Assembly: GCF_016495865.1 (NCBI RefSeq)
Contig: NZ_CP054706.1
Coordinates: forward strand, 2,046,001 to 2,110,000
Length of the DNA: 64,000 bases
Direction of reading: 5' to 3'
Origin: Salicibibacter cibi
GTDB lineage: Bacteria; Bacillota; Bacilli; Bacillales; Marinococcaceae
The notes beneath the pieces were generated by a model, which saw only the letters and a program-made list of their open reading frames with translations, was not told the DNA's origin and searched no databases. A program made the translations under genes and the position numbers. Shown piece by piece: positions 28,936 through 36,561 of the stretch. Each line of letters starts with the position of its first letter. The stretch's first letter is position 1.

Positions 28936-29991
28936 TCAATATAGAATATCTTCATTTTCTATTGCTAAGAGTGAAAATTGCATTAAGTTTTTAACTCGCT
29001 CGTCATAATTCTTAAATCGGTTATCTTGTGTTTGACCTCTTTTCCAACGGTAATAGATTTGTTGGATTATGACTGCCCACTTAAAGTAAGCCAATATCAT
29101 ATAAAATTTAAGAGATGAGACATCTCTACCGCTCTTTTTTGCATAACGTTCAATAAAATCTCTACGGGTAATAAAGCCTGGTTGTTTTGTTACCGTCTGT
29201 AAAGTCTCCTTCAATAATTTTGGATCTTCTTCTTTTATCCAGTAACCTAAAGATAGCCCCAAATCGAATAATGGATCTCCAATTGTTGACATTTCCCAAT
29301 CCAAAACAGCCGTCATACTTTTTAAATCATGAGAAAACATCATGTTATTTAATTTGTAATCGTTGTGAATCATAGTTGCTTCTTGTGAAACTGGCGTATT
29401 TTCTATTAACCATTTAGCTACTATTTCGAATTCTGGTATATTATCGGTTTTGGCTTTTTTATATCTTTTTATCCAACCATGAACTTGCCTGTCCAAAAAT
29501 CCATCAGGATGACCAAAGGATTTTAATTTTGTTTTATTAAGGTCAACGCTGTGCAAATCAACTAGTGTATCAACTACAAGATATGATATATTTTTGCAAT
29601 CGTTTTCAGAAACATTATATCCCGGAGGAAACTCACGATCTATCACGATTCCACTTTTTGTTTCCATTATATAAAATGGGGCACCCATAACGGACTCATC
29701 TTCACTAAAAATATAAGGTTTGGGAGCTAAAGAAAAGACTGGGTTTAATCGTTTTAAAATTTCATATTCTCTTTCCATATCATGGGCTTTAGGCGGTAAG
29801 GGACCTAAGGGGGGACGCCGTAAAACTCCTTCCCATGATCCGCATTTCAAATGGTAAGTCAGATTAGAAGCGCCAATTGAAAATTGTTTTATCTCTAATG
29901 GATTCGCTGGATTTATATTTAAACGATCGTGTAAATAACTTTTTACCTTTTGATCATTTAATTCTTCACCTGTCCGGACTGAATCGGCCAT
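28936..29991 (-). CDS. APH-fold phosphotransferase, LvaA/ACAD10-like
   Basis: 351-residue member of the aminoglycoside phosphotransferase fold. The catalytic loop HNDYKLNN (209-216) and the metal-binding DWE (231-233), followed by IGDPLFDLG, are intact, so it should be an active kinase. An N-terminal GASNLTYHL motif matches the nucleotide loop of the acyl-CoA-linked subgroup. In Pseudomonas LvaA and in ACAD10/11 this subgroup phosphorylates the 4-hydroxyl of 4-hydroxyacyl-CoA. It is the first gene after the sigma-54 promoter at 30095, upstream of a ligase and an ACAD10/11-like dehydrogenase. True antibiotic resistance is unlikely. Confidence 0.88.
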   Translation of the reverse strand: MADSVRTGEELNDQKVKSYLHDRLNINPANPLEIKQFSIGASNLTYHLKCGSWEGVLRRPPLGPLPPKAHDMEREYEILKRLNPVFSLAPKPYIFSEDESVMGAPFYIMETKSGIVIDREFPPGYNVSENDCKNISYLVVDTLVDLHSVDLNKTKLKSFGHPDGFLDRQVHGWIKRYKKAKTDNIPEFEIVAKWLIENTPVSQEATMIHNDYKLNNMMFSHDLKSMTAVLDWEMSTIGDPLFDLGLSLGYWIKEEDPKLLKETLQTVTKQPGFITRRDFIERYAKKSGRDVSSLKFYMILAYFKWAVIIQQIYYRWKRGQTQDNRFKNYDERVKNLMQFSLLAIENEDILY

Positions 29992-30094
29992 ACATTATCA
30001 CCTTCTTATGAGTAAGTATATCTAAACAATATCATCAAAGTAAGCGCTATCATTGTAGTTAGGTCTACTCTTAATTTATTCTTATAATTAAATA

Positions 30095-30112
30095 ATGCAA
30101 TATATATGCCAT
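30095..30112 (-). promoter_or_regulatory. sigma-54 promoter of the kinase/ligase/TctABC operon
   Basis: Minus strand TGGCATATATATTGCATT with the required 5-base spacing, 104 bases upstream of ATG 29991. It has the same core as the three other sites. Flanking sequence in this 350-base gap is very AT-rich; no clear perfect palindrome was found for an activator. Confidence 0.82.
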
Positions 30113-30209
30113 TTCTATCTCTGGCTCAAATCCCTTTTAAATCAACATTTTAGTCGGTTGAGTCAGAAAAATTCATAGATTTAGTAAACGGTTTGTATAC
30201 CATTGTTAA

Positions 30210-30339
30210 GGTTCTCACCCAAAAAGGTCAGCTAGCCATTTATGCCACAACATATAGTATATAAGACGGTGAATTCAAAACAATATAATGTGTGTTTAAG
30301 AGCGTATTTTTAAAAAACCTACCTTTTTGGGAGCAAACC
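30210..30339. repeat. 130-bp segment bounded by inverted repeats
   Basis: Arms GGTTCTCACCCAAAAAGGT (30210-30228) and the complement of GGTTTGCTCCCAAAAAGGT (30321-30339) match at 16 of 19 positions, with a perfect 11-bp CCCAAAAAGGT core. The right arm lies just after the thiolase stop. It could be a small miniature element or part of a transcription end signal; nothing coding is seen inside. Confidence 0.4.
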
Positions 30340-30342
30340 TTG

Positions 30343-31482
30343 TTAAATCCTCTCTATAATTGTCGCTGTTGCCATTCCTCCGCCGCAACACATCACTTGT
30401 AGGCCATACCGTTTATCCATATCTTCCAATTCATGAAGTAATGTTGTCATAAGTCTGGCTCCACTAGCACCTGTAGGATGCCCTAACGCTATTGCGCCTC
30501 CGCGAGGGTTTACTTTTTCAATGTAAGGGTTTAGTTCTTTCATCCAAGCTAACGGTACTGAGGCAAAGGCTTCATTACACTCAAAAACATCGATATCTTG
30601 AACTGATAACCCGGCTGTTTTCAATATCCGTTTTGTGAGTGGGATCGGACCTGTGAGCATCATCGTAGGGTCTGATCCAATTACATCTCTTGCGATTACT
30701 TTTGCTCTCGGTTTTAAACCTAATTCTTCTGCCTTTTTTGATGACATTAGTAAAACTGCCGCTGTACCATCGCTAATTTGGCTTGAATTTCCTGCAGTTA
30801 TTCTACCATTTGCTGAAAAAGCAGGAGAGAGTGTACTGAGTTTTTCCGCTGTTGAATTAGGGCGAATCCCCTCATCTTTCGTTACTGTGACTTTTGCTCC
30901 GTCTTTTTCAACATCTATCGGGAGTATCTCCCTTGAAAAGGCTCCTGAACGCGTAGCTTTTTCAGCTAACTGATGACTTCTAACTGAAAATTCATCTAGC
31001 TGATCTCGGCTTAGCTCCCATTTCTCAGCAATACGTTCAGCTGATTCTCCTTGTGGTATCATTTCGTATAGATCGGTCAATTCACTTGGTGAATCGACCC
31101 GATCTGTTCCCAACGGATGTCGGGTCATATTTTCAATTCCCGCAGCAATCACTACTTCCTGATCTCCTGCTATAATGGATTGTGCAGCTTGGTTGATGGC
31201 TTGTTGTGAAGAGCCACATTTTCGATTTAATGATGTCGCTGGTATTTCCTCGGGCAACTCTGCCATCAAAGCAGAAATTCTAGCAATGTTATTACCTTGC
31301 TCTTCATTTTGTGTAACGCACCCGACAATGACATCATTTATTTCAGTGGGATCAATTTCCGAATGATTAACCAAACCTTTTAAAATTTCACTTAACAAAT
31401 ATTCAGACCTTGTCTCAGAATAAACCCCTTTTCTTCTTCCAACAGGTAAACGCAAAGCATCTACAATTACCGCTTCATTCAT
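30343..31482 (-). CDS. acetyl-CoA C-acyltransferase (thiolase)
   Basis: 379-residue thiolase with Cys89 in LNRKCGSSQQAI, His335 in GGAIALGHPTGASGAR and Cys366 in MCCGGGMA, a full catalytic set. The RKCGSSQQA surroundings differ from the thiolases at 7064 and 39008, so this is a distinct subgroup (FadI/FadA-like). AAAGGAGG precedes the ATG. It is 188 bases downstream of the acyl-CoA dehydrogenase pair, separated by an SDR remnant, and is probably the last gene of the operon starting at 34734. Confidence 0.93.
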   Translation of the reverse strand: MNEAVIVDALRLPVGRRKGVYSETRSEYLLSEILKGLVNHSEIDPTEINDVIVGCVTQNEEQGNNIARISALMAELPEEIPATSLNRKCGSSQQAINQAAQSIIAGDQEVVIAAGIENMTRHPLGTDRVDSPSELTDLYEMIPQGESAERIAEKWELSRDQLDEFSVRSHQLAEKATRSGAFSREILPIDVEKDGAKVTVTKDEGIRPNSTAEKLSTLSPAFSANGRITAGNSSQISDGTAAVLLMSSKKAEELGLKPRAKVIARDVIGSDPTMMLTGPIPLTKRILKTAGLSVQDIDVFECNEAFASVPLAWMKELNPYIEKVNPRGGAIALGHPTGASGARLMTTLLHELEDMDKRYGLQVMCCGGGMATATIIERI

Positions 31483-31546
31483 TGTATACCGCCTCCTTTA
31501 TATATACATTTTGTATACGAGCCTTCTATTTAGTACTCCCCTTGTT

Positions 31547-31650
31547 TTAACGCGTCTCCCTCAATTCCGTCTCTACAGAACCAGTTGCAATAATGGTCGC
31601 ACGAATATTGGATCTGGGGACAACTCTTGACGCAATCCTTCTATTGTAAA
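31547..31650 (-). pseudogene. short-chain dehydrogenase fragment
   Basis: Minus-strand frames give TIEGLRQELSPD followed, after a one-base shift, by IRATIIATGSVETELRETR and a stop at 31547. This matches the region after the catalytic Lys of classical SDRs, where the usual wording is GLRQEL...NIRVT...PG.V.TEL. About 35 codons remain. Its sequence is missing from the SDR remnant at 18438, which retains the parts on either side. Confidence 0.6.
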
Positions 31651-31669
31651 AAAATGATCAGCTCAGACT

Positions 31670-32746
31670 TTAAGTTAATTGTCTGGGTGATTCCGTGAAC
31701 ATAGACCACACATCGGATTTTTCTTCCAAAATTTTATCACCGAGAAGATCAGCCCATTCACTATCGGTGCCGTATTCATCTTGCCATGACCATAATCGTC
31801 GCGTGCTGTAATGTAATGGGTGTTCATCTGTGAAACCCATGGCACCATGCACTTGATGAGCAATATTTGTGACAGCTTTTGTGGCTTCACCCACTTGAAT
31901 CTTGGCCATGGCTATTTCTTCATTTTGTCCACTGTTCTCATAAGCCGCCACAGCAGAGTCGGCCGCTATTCCTGAAGCCATCACTTCTCCTGTTAAGACA
32001 GCTAATTGTTGTTTTACGGCTTGAAACTTTCCGATTGGTCTTCCGAATTGTGTCCGTTCGTTTGCATACGTCAGCGTTAACTCTAGTGCGTTTTCAAGTG
32101 CGCCAGCCATAAGAGCTATTCGCGTGAGAGCACCTCTATTACAAATGTCTTCGTACGTTAAATTTTGAACAATAGCTACCCTATCATTTTCAATTAAATT
32201 CTCAGGCACATGAACTTCATCTCTTGGTTCACCTGCTAGATTTTGTCCTCGATTGATTTGACAATCAGTCGTAGAGAGAGTAGTAACGACCTGTTGCCCG
32301 TCACTTGTCTTTCCAAAAACAACCATGTCTTGCACATCACGTGCCCAGGGAATATACTGGGCTTTCCCGGATACTACCCATCCGTCCTCAACTTTTTTAA
32401 ACGTGATTCGGTCCTTCTTTAGTGCCGGTATCAACGTTAGTGGGCTATTTTTTAAAGGTAATCGGGCAACACCAAGTATCCAGTTTGCAAGCAGCGTCTC
32501 TGCTAAAGGGATAGGCGCTGTAAATTTGCCGGCAACTTTCAGCAAACTCATGGCATCTTTTATATCACCGCCCACTCCACCTGATTCCTCGGAAACCCCA
32601 ATGGAGGTCATTCCGGTTTCTTTCAATGCTTCCCAAAGTTCTTGGGGGAATTCCCCTTCTTCTGCATTGCTGATTAAATCTTTCGTACATATATCTTTCA
32701 TGATTTTGGTTGCTGTATCGATAAGCATGGGTTGAATGTCACTCAT
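31670..32746 (-). CDS. acyl-CoA dehydrogenase family protein, probable partner subunit
   Basis: 358-residue divergent acyl-CoA dehydrogenase. The N-terminal and middle domains are recognisable (EESGGVGGDIKDAMSLL, ERTQFGRPIGKFQAVKQQL, HQVHGAMGFTDEHPLHYSTRR) but the terminal catalytic-Glu segment of the family is absent: the protein ends shortly after TRRLWSWQDEYG. The start overlaps the preceding dehydrogenase gene by eight bases. Such adjacent unlike pairs (FadE or ChsE1/ChsE2 type in actinobacteria) form alpha2beta2 enzymes with one active site per pair, and that is the likely state here. Confidence 0.85.
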   Translation of the reverse strand: MSDIQPMLIDTATKIMKDICTKDLISNAEEGEFPQELWEALKETGMTSIGVSEESGGVGGDIKDAMSLLKVAGKFTAPIPLAETLLANWILGVARLPLKNSPLTLIPALKKDRITFKKVEDGWVVSGKAQYIPWARDVQDMVVFGKTSDGQQVVTTLSTTDCQINRGQNLAGEPRDEVHVPENLIENDRVAIVQNLTYEDICNRGALTRIALMAGALENALELTLTYANERTQFGRPIGKFQAVKQQLAVLTGEVMASGIAADSAVAAYENSGQNEEIAMAKIQVGEATKAVTNIAHQVHGAMGFTDEHPLHYSTRRLWSWQDEYGTDSEWADLLGDKILEEKSDVWSMFTESPRQLT

Positions 32747-33899
32747 TATATCCCACCCCCTTCGTTATAATGCTTCGCAAAATTTCTGTTGTCCCTCCAC
32801 GAAGCGTAAACCCAGGCGCATGGAGGATCGCTTCAGCGAGTAATGTTTCGTATTTAGTTTCTGCATGCATCGATGGCCTGCTCGGTATGAGCTCTCTTGC
32901 CACGTCGATAACATCTTTTTCGAATTGGGTCCCTAAATCTTTCACTAGGGATGCTGCGATATCAGGTGATTCTCCTTTATCAAGCATGCCTGCAACACCT
33001 AGTGACATGCACCGTAATGTCCACAGCCGTGATGCCAATTTTCCAATTTTATTTTTTGCATGGTCACTACTTGACGTTTCCGAAAGTAGATTGATAAGTT
33101 CACTTAATAAAGGATAAGTGCTTAAGAAACGTTCCGGCCCACTTCGTTCATAGGCGAGTTCTGCCATGCTCTGTTTCCAACCGTTACCTACTTCACCGAC
33201 GATCATATCCTCTGAAATTTCCACATCCTCGAAAATCACTTCATTAAAATGATGCTCGCCGGTCATTAAATAAATCGGCCGGACCGTGACTCCCGATGCG
33301 GAAAGATCAACAATCATCTGACTGAGCCCTTCATGTTTTTTCTCGCCCTGTGAGGATGTTCGGAGCAATACGACAATATAATGCGCGTGATGTGCACCGC
33401 TGGACCAAATCTTACTGCCGTTGATGACCCATTGACCCCCTGATTTCTTCGCACGTGTAGAAATAGAGGCTAAGTCGGAACCTGAATTTGGCTCACTTAA
33501 GCCTATGGCAAAAAACAGTTCTCCTCTAGTGATTTTTGGCAAAAATGTTTGACGCTGATAGGCAGTGCCATAATTCAATAAAAGCGGGCCGGTTTGACGA
33601 TCCGCAAACCAATGCGCCGCAACAGGCGCACCGGCCGCTAACAGTTCTTCGGTCACGACAAACCGCTCAAATGCCGTTCGCTCGTGTCCGCCATATTTTT
33701 TTGGCCATGTCATACCCAGCCATCCACGTTCGCCTAACTTGCGGCTAAAATCAGCTGAGAAACCGCTTAACCAAGAATCACATCTCGTTTCAAATGATCC
33801 GTTCTGCAATTCTGCAGAAAGAAAGCTACGAACGTCCTCGCGCAAACTTTCTGTTTCTTTCGGCAGATCTACAATAGGCAGTTCTAATTCCTTCAGCAC
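32739..33899 (-). CDS. acyl-CoA dehydrogenase, probable catalytic partner
   Basis: 386 residues from a GTG at 33899, chosen because AAGGGGGG precedes it and it falls just after the upstream stop; an in-frame start at 33944 would overlap the enoyl-CoA hydratase. Conserved features are FFAIGLSEPNSGSDLAS, WVINGSKIWSSGAHHAHYI and the terminal FTLRGGTTEILRSIITKGVG. It resembles FadE-type dehydrogenases acting on bulky or branched acyl-CoA. It overlaps the next dehydrogenase gene, implying a heteromeric enzyme. Confidence 0.88.
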   Translation of the reverse strand: MLKELELPIVDLPKETESLREDVRSFLSAELQNGSFETRCDSWLSGFSADFSRKLGERGWLGMTWPKKYGGHERTAFERFVVTEELLAAGAPVAAHWFADRQTGPLLLNYGTAYQRQTFLPKITRGELFFAIGLSEPNSGSDLASISTRAKKSGGQWVINGSKIWSSGAHHAHYIVVLLRTSSQGEKKHEGLSQMIVDLSASGVTVRPIYLMTGEHHFNEVIFEDVEISEDMIVGEVGNGWKQSMAELAYERSGPERFLSTYPLLSELINLLSETSSSDHAKNKIGKLASRLWTLRCMSLGVAGMLDKGESPDIAASLVKDLGTQFEKDVIDVARELIPSRPSMHAETKYETLLAEAILHAPGFTLRGGTTEILRSIITKGVGYNE

Positions 33900-33915
33900 A
33901 TTGTTCCCCCCCTTA

Positions 33916-34734
33916 TTATTCAAATTTAGGTTTCCTTTTTTCAATAATCGCGTTTAAACCTTCTTCATAATCTGGGTGTTCAGTCACCAAACCCATGAAT
34001 GATGAAACTTGATCAAGCGATGTCCGCAAATCTGTTTTAAGTCCTTGGTAAACGGTTCGTTTCATTAACCTTATTGCCTGTTGCGGACCGTTCGCTATTT
34101 TACCTGCCAAATGATAAGATTCATCCATTAAATCTTCCGATGTCACAACGCGCGTGACAAGTCCGATATCTGCCGCTTCTGTTGAATCGATAATTTTTCC
34201 CGTCCATAACATTTCAAGTGCACGATCCAGACCGACAATTCTGGGCAAATAATAACCCCCGCCATCTCCCGGGACAAGCCCTACTTTAACGTATCCTTCG
34301 CCAAACCGTGCATTCTCTGATGCAATTCGTATGTCACATTGAAGCGTCATATCCAACCCGGCTCCAATCGCATCTCCGTTTATGGCGGCAATGGTGGGTT
34401 TATCAATCTCTTCCATCAACAGTGGAATTCTTTGAACATGTTTCCATAAACTATTTTTTCGATTAATTCCTGTCGAAGCGAAATCCTTGTCTTCATATCC
34501 CTCTTTATTCAGAAACCCTTCCCCATTTTTCATCGTCTTGAGATCCCCGCCTGCACAAAACGCTTTACCTGTACCGGTCAGCACTAAGACGCGAATATCA
34601 TCATTGTCACGCACGTCTTCAAGTGCTTTAATCCAATCTTCAATCATTTTTACACTAAACGCATTCAATGAATCCGGCCGATTCAATGTGATCGTTGCGA
34701 TGCCATCCTCTACATCAAATAATAAGTCTTCCAT
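33916..34734 (-). CDS. enoyl-CoA hydratase/isomerase family protein
   Basis: 272-residue crotonase-fold protein. The oxyanion segment KAFCAGGDLKTM and DAIGAGLDMTLQCDIRIAS are clear. Compared with classical hydratases, the first catalytic Glu position (GCEL) reads GLDM, and the second region is GEGYVKVGLVPGDGG, so the reaction may be isomerisation, hydrolysis or hydration of an unusual substrate. GAGGAGATGAAAAG precedes the ATG. First gene behind the sigma-54 promoter at 34768, followed by the dehydrogenase pair. Confidence 0.88.
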   Translation of the reverse strand: MEDLLFDVEDGIATITLNRPDSLNAFSVKMIEDWIKALEDVRDNDDIRVLVLTGTGKAFCAGGDLKTMKNGEGFLNKEGYEDKDFASTGINRKNSLWKHVQRIPLLMEEIDKPTIAAINGDAIGAGLDMTLQCDIRIASENARFGEGYVKVGLVPGDGGGYYLPRIVGLDRALEMLWTGKIIDSTEAADIGLVTRVVTSEDLMDESYHLAGKIANGPQQAIRLMKRTVYQGLKTDLRTSLDQVSSFMGLVTEHPDYEEGLNAIIEKRKPKFE

Positions 34735-34767
34735 CTTTTCATCTCCTCATCTTTCGTTAATTATATT

Positions 34768-34785
34768 AATGCAATATCTATGCCA
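34768..34785 (-). promoter_or_regulatory. sigma-54 promoter of the hydratase/dehydrogenase operon
   Basis: Minus strand TGGCATAGATATTGCATT, 34 bases before the ATG at 34734. A MITE begins 76 bp upstream, exactly where enhancer sites are usually found, so regulation of this promoter may be altered. Confidence 0.85.
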
Positions 34786-34860
34786 ACATAACTCCTCCAT
34801 TTATATTGCTCCGGCAGGAGGAATAGCCTTCTGGGGACAAACATTTTGTATAGAGGTAAA

Positions 34861-35149
34861 TAGGGATTGCTGAACAACGTGCAGCTATCAGCTGAAGCCG
34901 GGATGTCGCTTCCATGGCTTCGCTTTCCGCGGACGAACGGTCAAGCCTCCTCGCGCAAAACCGGCGCTTCCGGGTCTTGACGCGTCCGTTTTTCCGCTGG
35001 AGTCTCGCCATTGCAGCACCATCCCTCCGTACGTTGCCAGAAGTGCAAGGGTTTTTTGATTATAGGATGGATTTCCTTGCATCTAGCTTTGACAACACCA
35101 ACGGAAAATGCTTATGTGCCAGTCTTTTTCCGTTATTCAGCAGTCCCTA
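34861..35149. mobile_element. 289-bp MITE, copy 1
   Basis: Bounded by TAGGGATTGCTGAA and TTCAGCAGTCCCTA, which match as inverted repeats at 13 of 14 positions. A second copy of identical length and orientation lies at 59590. Both are flanked by AAA on the left and AAT on the right of the terminal TA. If the outer TA is a target duplication, an IS630/mariner-like mobiliser is possible. Open frames inside are fortuitous: they read through the repeat in several frames and lack ribosome sites. Confidence 0.9.
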
Positions 35150-35162
35150 AATAACGACACGT

Positions 35163-36536
35163 TTATAAAATTCCGAGAAAATAGCGAGAGAAAGCAAGAA
35201 CGATCACAACAATCATAAACAAAATCAGCGCGAAGACCCAATTTTCCTTCATACCCACTTGAAAAGAAGAACGATTGGATAAAGAGCTCGTCAACAGTGT
35301 TAGCCCGGAGAACGGAGACAGAATAGATGCAAGGGACCAACTGGTGAGTAACATAATCGCGATGGCAAGATGAGACTGTTCAAACTGGGGCAGTTCACTT
35401 AAACTTACGGCCATCAATGTCACGGTCACAATCGAATGGACGCCTACCATAGAAAGAAGAACGACAATACCGATAATGACAGCAGCAAGAATGATAATGT
35501 TTGTGCCGATCAGCGAAAAGAACTGATCCATCCATTGCTTAAAATCGGTTTGTACGATCACTGCACCAAAAAATCCAGCTGTTGCGAATAATACCAACTC
35601 TATCTTCATGTTCGGTAGGCTCTTAAAATATGTATTTTTAAACTCCACAAAAAAGAGCCTTATCTTACGTAAGAACGATGACCAAATAACAGCGGCGCAA
35701 ACCGCTGCAACTGAGACAACAACAATGACACTGAGTTCCGAATAAAACTCTATGATAAAAATGCTTACTGTAATAACCAAACCGGTCGCGATTAACTGCT
35801 TGAGTTTACTTGCACTGTTGTTCAGGGGATTTTCGAGCGTGACATCTTTTGGTACATTTTTGTGTACCTTTTTCCCTTGCCGTTCCATACCATAACCGGC
35901 AGCTAAACCCATCAAAGCAATCATCAATCCATAAGGAAATATTTGCACCCAACTGACATCAAAGTAGGAAATCACGAGTGCCATTGAAATGAAGTAGGGC
36001 GACCACATAACAGCCAACACATAGCCTCTTAATAAAGCCTTTCGCAGCTTCCCTGAAAATGGATTGTTTTGTTCTGTGTTCAACATTTGATACAAGAGTG
36101 GAAGCGCGCCTAAATTCAGCAGGACGCTGAACAAAAAAGCCGTACTGCTCGACATAAAATAGAAGCGATTAGCGTTGCTTATATATCGTTTATAAAAATC
36201 ATCCAATGCCTCCAAGTAATAACCAATTCGAATGGGAATGCTTAAAAGAGGAACGGCGATGAATAGTGTCAATATACTGGCATTTTCTCCAAACGCGAGG
36301 AACCAAACCTGAACGTTTCCACCCTGTGAAAAATGAATCCAAGTCCCCGCAATAAGGAGAAGCACAATTGTTATAGCCGGTATTCCTCTCAAAGAAGGTA
36401 AGCTCATTAGTATAAGCAACAAGCAAAATAACGTATAGATGTTTAGAAGAAGTTCATTAGGAACAAAAACGTACATCAAATAGGAAAAAGCAATCAGCAC
36501 GGTAATGAGCGCCCTTATCATTTCAGGTCTATTCAT
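35163..36536 (-). CDS. multi-pass membrane protein, putative ion-coupled permease
   Basis: 457 residues with about twelve hydrophobic helices spread over the whole length and short charged loops (notably a polar loop near residues 220-245). No signature that I can name with confidence. The arrangement of two halves, each with a long re-entrant-like hydrophobic stretch (LLSMVGVHSIVTVTLMAVSL in the second half), recalls the ion-transporter superfamily that includes TRAP and dicarboxylate carriers. It is the last gene after two CoA-transferases, so uptake of a carboxylic acid is a reasonable guess. The ribosome site is weak (GGGATGAGAAG). Confidence 0.6.
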   Translation of the reverse strand: MNRPEMIRALITVLIAFSYLMYVFVPNELLLNIYTLFCLLLILMSLPSLRGIPAITIVLLLIAGTWIHFSQGGNVQVWFLAFGENASILTLFIAVPLLSIPIRIGYYLEALDDFYKRYISNANRFYFMSSSTAFLFSVLLNLGALPLLYQMLNTEQNNPFSGKLRKALLRGYVLAVMWSPYFISMALVISYFDVSWVQIFPYGLMIALMGLAAGYGMERQGKKVHKNVPKDVTLENPLNNSASKLKQLIATGLVITVSIFIIEFYSELSVIVVVSVAAVCAAVIWSSFLRKIRLFFVEFKNTYFKSLPNMKIELVLFATAGFFGAVIVQTDFKQWMDQFFSLIGTNIIILAAVIIGIVVLLSMVGVHSIVTVTLMAVSLSELPQFEQSHLAIAIMLLTSWSLASILSPFSGLTLLTSSLSNRSSFQVGMKENWVFALILFMIVVIVLAFSRYFLGIL

Positions 36537-36561
36537 CGACTTCTCATCCCTATCTCTTCAC

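Noticed and set aside
28936..29991. Aminoglycoside resistance gene
   Set aside because: The fold is shared, but the GASNLTY start and the dehydrogenase/ligase neighbours fit the acyl-CoA-linked LvaA/ACAD10 subgroup.
34888..35082. Open frames inside MITE copy 1 and the matching ones in copy 2 (59617-59879)
   Set aside because: Several overlapping frames on both strands share the repeat sequence, with no ribosome site and no recognisable protein family; they follow from the repeat itself.
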